From positions 106,213 to 170,212 of the forward strand of contig DATFCQ010000332.1 of NCBI GenBank assembly GCA_035252905.1: 64,000 nucleotides of DNA. Direction: 5' to 3'. Position 1 is the first letter of the stretch, and each line of letters starts with the position of its first letter. This stretch comes from AP-15 sp035252905 (lineage in GTDB: Bacteria; Pseudomonadota; Alphaproteobacteria; ATCC43930; CGMCC-115725). The notes beneath the pieces are model-generated. The model did not search any database and was not told where the DNA came from. It was given only the letters and a program-made list of their open reading frames with translations. Shown here piece by piece: positions 58,343 through 64,000 of this stretch. The position numbers and the translations under genes were made by a program.

Positions 58343-59965
58343 TCACCGGCTGTCGCTCATATGCCGGACGGCGAGATGGCTGAAGGTCATCGCCGCCGCG
58401 AGCGACAGGCCGGCCTGGTAGCCCACACCCTGCTCGGTGGCGGCGGCGACAGTGCCGGAGGCATAGAGGCCCGCGATCGGATGACCCCGCTGGTGGATCA
58501 CCCGCCCGCAGGCATCGCTCAGCAAGCCGACGGACGCGCCGCCGGCCGGGTGCAGCTCGATCCCGTAGAAGGGCGGTTCCGCGAGGGTCCCGAGGCTGCC
58601 GTTGACGCCGCCCGCAGCGGCGAGCTTCCACCCATGTTCGCCGCGGTGGAAATCCTCGTCCGTGCTGTTCTGCACAAAACTGTTGAACCGGCGGACCGTC
58701 CGCTCCAGCCGGTCGCCGTCGATCCCGAGCTTCACCGCCAATTCCGGGAGGCTCCCGGCGCGCGCCACGGCCGCCGGCACGGCGCCGCCGACCGGCCGGT
58801 TGGCGAAGGAATATTTCCGCAGGTATTGCGCGTCGAAAATCAGATAGGCGGGCAGATTGGGATATTCGTGCCGCACCGGGTCGAACAGCCGCAACTGCGG
58901 CACGATCCCCTGAAAGCAGGTCTCGTCGGCAAAGCGCAGGCCGTATTTGTTCACCACCATCGTATGCGGGCTGCACAGCTCGACGATCCCGGCATAGACG
59001 CAGGTCGCCGTCCCGCCCGGGGTCTCCGGCGGGATCGTATAGGCCAGCATCACCCGCAGGCTGTTCTCGATCTTGTGCACGATCCCGCCGGCCTCGGCGC
59101 CGAGGACGAGGCCGTCGCCGGTCAGCGAGGCCGGGGTCAGGCCCGAGGCCTCCTGCGCGTAGCCGGGCAGCTGCTCGAACCGCGCGGTCATCTGCGGGTT
59201 CGCGCCGTAGCCGCCGGTGGCGAGAAGGACGCCCCGGGCGGCGCTGACGATTTCGCCCGAGCACAGCACGACCCCAGTGACCCGCCGGTTTTCGATCGTG
59301 AGGCTTTCCATCTGCTGGTCGGTCCGCACGGCCACGCCGCGGGCGCGCAGCGCCTTGAGAAAATGGCAGACGAGGCCCAGCCCCTTGCCGCGCAGGTCCT
59401 GCTGCTTGCGCTCGCGCACGAGGTCCGGCTCCCAGCCTGAAGAACTGTTGAGGCCGCCCCAGGCGATCTGTTCCTCGGCCGTCACAAAAGAGGGTACGTC
59501 CGCGGGCGCCGCGACGCGTTCGCGCCAGTCGCCGAGGTCGAAGCCCGAGATCAGATCGGCTTCGACAGTCCGCCCGGCCGCGCGGGCGCCCGGAGCCCCG
59601 TCGTAATAGTGATCGACGAGGCCGTGCACGAGGCGAAAGCGGACGCCGCATCCCGCGAAAAATTCCAGCGCTTCTGGAGAGCGGTCGACAAAGGCAGTGA
59701 GGCGCTCGTCATCGAGATTGCCGCCGCCGAGGAACCGCAGATAGGCGACGACCTCGTCGCGCGTGTCGCCGCAGCCGGCGGCCGGCGCCAGGTGGTTCCG
59801 ACCCACCCAGATCAGCCCGTAGGAATGGATCGTGCCGCCGCCCAGGGTGCCTGCCTTTTCGAGGACGAGCGGCCGCAGGCCCAGCTCGCAGGCGGCGAGC
59901 GCCCCGGCCAGGCCGGCGAGGCCGGATCCGAGGATGACAACGTCCCAGCTCTCGTTGGCGGTCAT
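58343..59965 (-). CDS. FAD-dependent oxidoreductase (fumarate reductase/KstD-like)
   Basis: A 540-residue flavoprotein. The Rossmann motif VVILGSGLAGLAGALAACEL lies at residues 8-27, followed by EKAGTLGGGTIHSYG and, near the C-terminus, GLYASGTVAAATEQGVGYQA. The family includes fumarate reductase flavoproteins and 3-ketosteroid dehydrogenases; the substrate cannot be told. An ATG at 59965 fits the FAD motif; an upstream start adds 26 residues. Convergent with dnaE2. It may form a metabolic pair with the hydrolase upstream. Confidence 0.82.
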   Translation of the reverse strand: MTANESWDVVILGSGLAGLAGALAACELGLRPLVLEKAGTLGGGTIHSYGLIWVGRNHLAPAAGCGDTRDEVVAYLRFLGGGNLDDERLTAFVDRSPEALEFFAGCGVRFRLVHGLVDHYYDGAPGARAAGRTVEADLISGFDLGDWRERVAAPADVPSFVTAEEQIAWGGLNSSSGWEPDLVRERKQQDLRGKGLGLVCHFLKALRARGVAVRTDQQMESLTIENRRVTGVVLCSGEIVSAARGVLLATGGYGANPQMTARFEQLPGYAQEASGLTPASLTGDGLVLGAEAGGIVHKIENSLRVMLAYTIPPETPGGTATCVYAGIVELCSPHTMVVNKYGLRFADETCFQGIVPQLRLFDPVRHEYPNLPAYLIFDAQYLRKYSFANRPVGGAVPAAVARAGSLPELAVKLGIDGDRLERTVRRFNSFVQNSTDEDFHRGEHGWKLAAAGGVNGSLGTLAEPPFYGIELHPAGGASVGLLSDACGRVIHQRGHPIAGLYASGTVAAATEQGVGYQAGLSLAAAMTFSHLAVRHMSDSR

Positions 59966-60058
59966 CGGGCCTGCTTTCTCTTGTCCGGCGGAGGCATCTG
60001 GCGGTGGCGTCCTGCCCGAAGCCATTGCCGCGGCCGCTCTCAAGGCAAGGCCGCAGGC

Positions 60059-60907
60059 TCAAAGCGCGCCGAGAAAGCGGTCGAGCGCGGCGCGCGCGGC
60101 CGGCTCGACCAGGGTCGGCGCGTGCCCGACCCCGGGCACCGCGACCAGCTCGCCCTTTGGCAGGGTTTCGACCATCCGTCTGGCCTGGGCTTCGGACAGG
60201 ACATCGCTGTCCGTTCCCCAGACCAGAAGGGTCGGGAGGGGAAGGGCGGCGAGCGCCGGCCACAACGGCGGGCGCGGCGCCGCGCCGCGCGCGACCCGCT
60301 GTTCGATGTAGGCCGGGTCCATCTTCCAGGCCCAGCGCCCGTCGGGCCGCTGCCGCAACACCCCGAGCGCCAGCTCGCGCTGGTCCTCCAGGCTGCGCCC
60401 GGCGACGATCGGCGAGATCTCCCGGCGATAGGCCATCGCCTCGTCAAGGCTGGCGAAATCCTCCGGGCGGCTGCCGACCAGCCCGGTGATGCGTTGGCTG
60501 CCGGGCTCGGGGTCCGGCCCGATGTCGTTGATCACCAGCCCGCGTAGCCGGTCGGCATGTCCGGCGGCATAGGCCATCGCGATGATGCCGCCCATCGAGG
60601 TGCCGACCAGCACGAAACGCGGCAGATCCAGCTGCTCGACCAGGGCCGCGAGGTCGCCGGCCTGGTCCGCGTATTGATAGGCCCCCTCTGGCGACCAGGC
60701 GCTCTCGCCGTGGCCGCGCACGTCCGGGGCGAGAACGTGGAAACGGTCCTGCCAATGCCGCGCCGGCGCGTTGAACGCCTCGGCGCTCGAGGTATAGCCG
60801 TGCACGCAGAGAAGGGGAGGGGCGTCGCCTTTTCCCCAGTCGAGGTAATGCAGGCGCAGCCCATTCACGGTCAGGAACCGGCTTGCCGGCTGGAGTGCGC
60901 TCGCCAT
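60059..60907 (-). CDS. Alpha/beta-fold hydrolase
   Basis: A 282-residue hydrolase: LLCVHGYTSSAEAF (oxyanion region), VLVGTSMGGIIAMAYA with nucleophile Ser near residue 101, LVWGTDSDVLSEAQA (acid) and GVGHAPTLVEPAA (His). It may cleave an ester or C-C bond. The neighbouring FAD enzyme suggests a small catabolic unit. GGGGGCAGCG precedes the ATG at 60907. Confidence 0.85.
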   Translation of the reverse strand: MASALQPASRFLTVNGLRLHYLDWGKGDAPPLLCVHGYTSSAEAFNAPARHWQDRFHVLAPDVRGHGESAWSPEGAYQYADQAGDLAALVEQLDLPRFVLVGTSMGGIIAMAYAAGHADRLRGLVINDIGPDPEPGSQRITGLVGSRPEDFASLDEAMAYRREISPIVAGRSLEDQRELALGVLRQRPDGRWAWKMDPAYIEQRVARGAAPRPPLWPALAALPLPTLLVWGTDSDVLSEAQARRMVETLPKGELVAVPGVGHAPTLVEPAARAALDRFLGAL

Positions 60908-61046
60908 CGCTGCCCCCTTTCTCGTGCCGAAGATCATCCTACCAGGGCGCGGGGCCGCCGTAACGGCGGGCGCTGCCAAATCGCGGCCCGCCTGCGGCCC
61001 TCCCGCAAAGGCGGCGGCCCATCCTCGTCCCGGTCCTGCTCTCATT

Positions 61047-61272
61047 TCAATGGCGCGAGCCGCGCGGCGGGGCCTGCAGTTCCGCGATCGCTCGCCTGAT
61101 ACGCATCCACACAAGCTGCCCTCCTGAGCCTGTCGAAGGGACGGTCGCCGCGGTCGAGCATCTGATCGGCACGCCGGGCGGCTTCGATCTCGGCATCAGC
61201 ACCGTACTGCCGGATCAGCAGGTTCGCGGCCCGCCAGATATCAAGGTCTGAGATGCCAGGCGATTTCAGCAA
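61047..61272 (-). pseudogene. Decayed copy of unknown module protein 2
   Basis: Starts LKSPGISDLDIWRAANLLIR (TTG at 61272) and runs to RADQMLDRGDR, closely matching 28090-28299. The dispersed repeat at 61122-61141 then shifts the frame. Downstream of it the native C-terminus GQLVWMRIRRAIAELQAPPR is still readable. Relative to the intact copy about 16 net bases were gained. Confidence 0.75.
61122..61141 (-). repeat. Dispersed repeat inserted in a gene
   Basis: TCCTGAGCCTGTCGAAGGGA on the plus strand. It replaces a few bases between GACCG and the GTGTGGATGCG segment of the module-2 gene, causing a frameshift. Confidence 0.8.
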
Positions 61273-61293
61273 GACTGCTCTTGCATAGACCCG

Positions 61294-61564
61294 CTATTGC
61301 CCACGGAACTGACGATGAGCCTCATGCCAAGCGAGTGTCACTTCGTCCTCCCCCTCTTCCAAAAGACCGATCGCCCAGCCTTCTTCCACCAGGCGCCGGA
61401 GTCGCGCTGCGCGGAGCCGGTCGGCTTCCGTTTCGGGGTACGGCCCGTAGATCCAGTCGGCAATAGCCTGCCCCCGCGCAGGCGGGGGTCAACCGTGTCG
61501 GCATGATCGCGTCGGCCGCATAGTCGACGATGCCCCGGAAGCATTGGGCAAGGGGGATTGGCAT
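61294..61564 (-). pseudogene. Decayed copy of unknown module protein 1
   Basis: Starts MPIPLAQCFRGIVDYAADAI, matching 27818-28066, then is shifted by an inserted palindrome (61467-61490). After the insert the native frame continues as ADWIYGPYPETEADRLRAAR to a TAG at 61294. Order and spacing relative to module protein 2 are the same as in the intact copy. Confidence 0.75.
61467..61490. repeat. Palindromic repeat inserted in a gene
   Basis: CCTGCCCCCGCGCAGGCGGGGGTC; the core CCCCCGC-GCAG-GCGGGGG is a perfect palindrome. Compared with the intact copy it adds about 22 net bases and breaks the module-1 reading frame. Confidence 0.75.
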
Positions 61565-61709
61565 AGTTTACTATGGCACAACCGGCGCGGGATGATGCGA
61601 CCATGGAGGCAGCTGTGGGAGAAGTACCCGCAATCTCCTGCCGGAGGCTCGCCCGGATGGCCCCAGGCCGGGCGCTATGTCCGCCAGGGAGATTTCTGGA
61701 TAGCAGCCG

Positions 61710-63854
61710 TCAGGCTGTTTCGCGCTGCACTTTGCTCTCGTCTGCGTACTCGCTCTCCGGCATCGGCGTGACCGCCAGCCATTCGCGCAGTTTCGACCAG
61801 CGCCGCCGCCCGGAGGTGTTGCGCACCGCGATCGCCACCGCCTTGCGGCTGCCCACTACCACGACCAGCCGCTTGCCGCGGGTGATTCCGGTATAAAGCA
61901 GGTTGCGCTGCAGCATCGGGTAGTGCTGCGTCAGCAGCGGGATCACCACCGCCGGGTATTCCGAGCCCTGCGCCTTGTGGATCGTCGCCGCATAGGCCGG
62001 CACCAGCGCATCGAGATCGCCGAGACCGTACGAGACGTCCCGCCCGTCGAAATGAACCGTCATCTCGCCGGTCTCAGGATCGACGCCCGCGATGAAGCCG
62101 ATATCCCCGTTGTAGACCTCGCGCTCATAGTCGTTCTCGATCTGCATGACCTTGTCGCCGGGCGCAAAGGTCCACCCGAATTTTGTGATCTTCGGCTCTC
62201 CTTCGGGATTGAGCGCGGCCTGCAGATCGACATTCAGCGAGCGCGCGCCGACCCCGCCGCGCGCCATCGGGCACAGCACCTGGATGTCGCGCACCGGGTC
62301 GAGGCCGAAGCGGCGGGGGATGCGGGTCTGCACCAGGTCGAGGATGCGCGCGACCGCGCTCTCCGGGTCCTCGGCCGCGACAAAATGAAAATCGCTGTCC
62401 GCCGCAGCCGGGGCGAGATCGGGCATCTCGCCGCGGTTGATCCGGTGCGCAGTGGTGATGATCCGGCTCGAGGCCGCCTGGCGGAAGATCTCGCTCAGCC
62501 GCACCACCGGCACCGTACCCGAGCCGATCAGATCGGCCAGGACCTGGCCGGGGCCGACCGAGGGCAGCTGGTCGACATCGCCCACCACCAGCAAGGCTGC
62601 TCGTTCGGGGATTGCCTTGACCAGCGCGTGCATCAGCGGCGCGTCGATCATCGAGGCTTCGTCGACGACCAGCAGGTCACAGTCCAGTTTGTTCTCGGGG
62701 CTGCGGCCGAACGATCCCGATCCGGGATCGACCTCCAGCAGGCGGTGGATCGTCTTGGCTTCGAGCCCGGTGGCCTCGCCGAGCCGCTTGGCCGCCCGCC
62801 CGGTCGGCGCCGCGAGCAGGATGTGCGCTTTCTTGGCGGCGAGGATTTGCAGGATTGCCCGCAGGATCGTGGTCTTGCCCACCCCCGGGCCGCCGGTGAT
62901 CACCAGCACCTTCGCCGCGAGCGCGCGGGCAACCGCCTCGCGCTGGCTTTCGGCGAGTGTCAGGCCGATCTTCTGCTCGACCCAGGGGAGGGCCTTCTCG
63001 GCGTTGATCGGCGGCCACGGCAGCGGCGCCGCTGCCAGCGCGCGCAGCCGCTCGGCGATGCCGCGCTCGGCATGATAGAGGCCGGCAAGGAAGATGCAGT
63101 CCTTCTCGCCGACCTGGTCGCCGATCACCCCGCCCCCCGCCAATTCGAGATCGAGGGCGGTGCGGATCAGGTCCTCGGGGACCCCGAGCAGACGTTCGGC
63201 AAGCGGCAGCAATTCCGCCACCGGCAGGCCGCAATGCCCCTCCTGCATCGCTTCCGAGAGGGCATAGCCGATCCCGGCCCGCACCCGGATCATCGCCGTC
63301 TTCTCGATGCCGAGCCGGTCGGCGATCGCGTCGGCTGTCTTGAAGCCGATCCCGCGGATGTCGCGCGCCAGCCGGTACGGGTTATCGCTCATCACCTGGA
63401 TCGCATCGGCCCCGTAGGTCTTGAAGATGCGCACCGCGCGCGCCGTGCCGACCCCGTGACTGTGCAGGAAGACCATGATCTCGCGCACCATCTTCTGCTC
63501 GGCCCAGGCCTGGACGATGCGCTTTGCCCGCACCGCGCCGATGCCCTTCACCTCGCGCAGCCGCTCGGGCGCATTCTCGATGACCTCGAACACCGCTTCG
63601 CCAAAGCCGCGCACCAGCTTCTTCGCATAGACCGGTCCAATGCCGCGGATCATCCCCGAGGCGAGATACCGCCGGATCCCCTCGGCCGTGCTCGGCGCCG
63701 AGGCCTTCAGAAACTGCGCCTTGAATTGCAGGCCATGGGTGCGGTCGTTGACCCATGTTCCCGAGGCGGTGACCGCTTCTCCGGCGGCGATGGTGGCGGC
63801 ATGGCCGACGACGGTCACGAGATCACGCTGGCCGCGCGCCTTCACCCGCAGCAC
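61710..63854 (-). CDS. recD2: RecD2-like SF1B helicase, 5'-truncated
   Basis: A 714-residue frame from a GTG at 63854. It has an OB-like start (VLRVKARGQRDLVTVVGHAA), helix-hairpin-helix repeats (IRRYLASGMIRGIGPVYAKK), Walker A ITGGPGVGKTTILRAIL near residue 318, LLVVDEASMID near 400, and the C-terminal AATIHKAQGSEYPAVVI with LLYTGITRGKRLVVVVG. RecD2 is a 5'-3' helicase. Upstream only H-I-F-C precede in frame before a TGA, while family members normally carry about 25-35 more N-terminal residues before GFCVLRV. The gene start therefore seems to have been removed; activity is uncertain. Confidence 0.75.
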   Translation of the reverse strand: MLRVKARGQRDLVTVVGHAATIAAGEAVTASGTWVNDRTHGLQFKAQFLKASAPSTAEGIRRYLASGMIRGIGPVYAKKLVRGFGEAVFEVIENAPERLREVKGIGAVRAKRIVQAWAEQKMVREIMVFLHSHGVGTARAVRIFKTYGADAIQVMSDNPYRLARDIRGIGFKTADAIADRLGIEKTAMIRVRAGIGYALSEAMQEGHCGLPVAELLPLAERLLGVPEDLIRTALDLELAGGGVIGDQVGEKDCIFLAGLYHAERGIAERLRALAAAPLPWPPINAEKALPWVEQKIGLTLAESQREAVARALAAKVLVITGGPGVGKTTILRAILQILAAKKAHILLAAPTGRAAKRLGEATGLEAKTIHRLLEVDPGSGSFGRSPENKLDCDLLVVDEASMIDAPLMHALVKAIPERAALLVVGDVDQLPSVGPGQVLADLIGSGTVPVVRLSEIFRQAASSRIITTAHRINRGEMPDLAPAAADSDFHFVAAEDPESAVARILDLVQTRIPRRFGLDPVRDIQVLCPMARGGVGARSLNVDLQAALNPEGEPKITKFGWTFAPGDKVMQIENDYEREVYNGDIGFIAGVDPETGEMTVHFDGRDVSYGLGDLDALVPAYAATIHKAQGSEYPAVVIPLLTQHYPMLQRNLLYTGITRGKRLVVVVGSRKAVAIAVRNTSGRRRWSKLREWLAVTPMPESEYADESKVQRETA

Positions 63855-64000
63855 GCAGAAGATATGTCACATTGGCTGTGTCCACTGTGTGTGTTTCTTC
63901 CCAAAAGACAAGGCATTTCAGGCGATGACCATTATACCCGTGTCCAGTCGTCGGGCCGTCGGCGCTGGGACCGGCGGCGGCCGCTCCAGCAGGCGCAAAC
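63855..64000. other. Unassigned DNA beyond the truncated helicase
   Basis: 146 bases to the window end, AT-richer than the helicase gene (CACTGTGTGTGTTTCTTCCC). The change in composition at about 63865 marks the break where the helicase N-terminus is lost. No gene or insertion-sequence end could be identified. Confidence 0.35.

Overview
The window looks like the backbone of a large conjugative plasmid from a high-GC alphaproteobacterium. An Acetobacteraceae- or Rhizobiales-like host is my inference from gene content: RepA of the PF10134 type, a complete trb-type transfer operon, an ardC/ParB-like/strawberry-notch accessory block, and imuA-imuB-dnaE2 under a GAAC-N7-GAAC LexA box. No rRNA, tRNA or CRISPR array was seen.

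Layout. 0.1-3.5 kb: a TM0106-type nuclease-helicase on the minus strand. 3.9-26.2 kb: a plus-strand accessory block. It holds ardC, a long ParB-like protein, many small DUF or unknown proteins (DUF3846, DUF6878, DUF6915 and others), a 1463-residue methyltransferase-plus-strawberry-notch helicase, a Toprim protein, and DUF2493 and DUF736 proteins. Several of these genes share long, hairpin-rich leaders. One gene in the block is split by a 2.6-kb serine-recombinase element at 10583-13199. 25.7-28.3 kb: two inverted copies of a 168-170-bp palindromic MITE-like repeat, two small minus-strand genes, a DNA-methyltransferase stub and a two-gene unknown module. 28.4-29.2 kb: an orphan BtuF-like binding protein.

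Transfer region. 29.3-31.3 kb holds a traK/traL/traM-like relaxosome set, followed by a ParDE-type toxin-antitoxin pair. A traD-like gene (32.5-32.8 kb) is divergent from a MobA/MobL relaxase (33.0-34.6 kb), with a candidate oriT between them. 34.6-47.5 kb is one tightly overlapping minus-strand operon: HTH regulator, trbB-C-D-E-J-L, a small membrane protein, trbF-G-I, traG (coupling protein), an HNH-like protein, traF and a lytic transglycosylase. These would encode the mating channel, coupling protein and pilus processing.

Replication and maintenance. 47.7-50.3 kb has a DnaA box, an AT-rich stretch, six iterons in a 21-22-bp register, repA, a small ribbon-helix-helix partner and parA. Next to parA lies a perfectly abutting 247-bp tandem duplication containing GTGACAT palindromes, a possible centromere or operator, then an unknown gene and a second ParDE pair.

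Right part. 52.8-58.3 kb is the SOS mutagenesis cassette imuA-imuB-dnaE2. It is followed by a convergent FAD oxidoreductase and an alpha/beta hydrolase, then a decayed second copy of the two-gene unknown module. Both genes of that copy are interrupted by short palindromic repeats. A 5'-truncated recD2-like helicase ends the window.

The most interesting unexplained signals are the shared pseudoknot-like leaders of accessory genes, the precisely bounded recombinase element, the palindromic repeats that have inserted into coding sequences, and the 247-bp tandem repeat beside parA.
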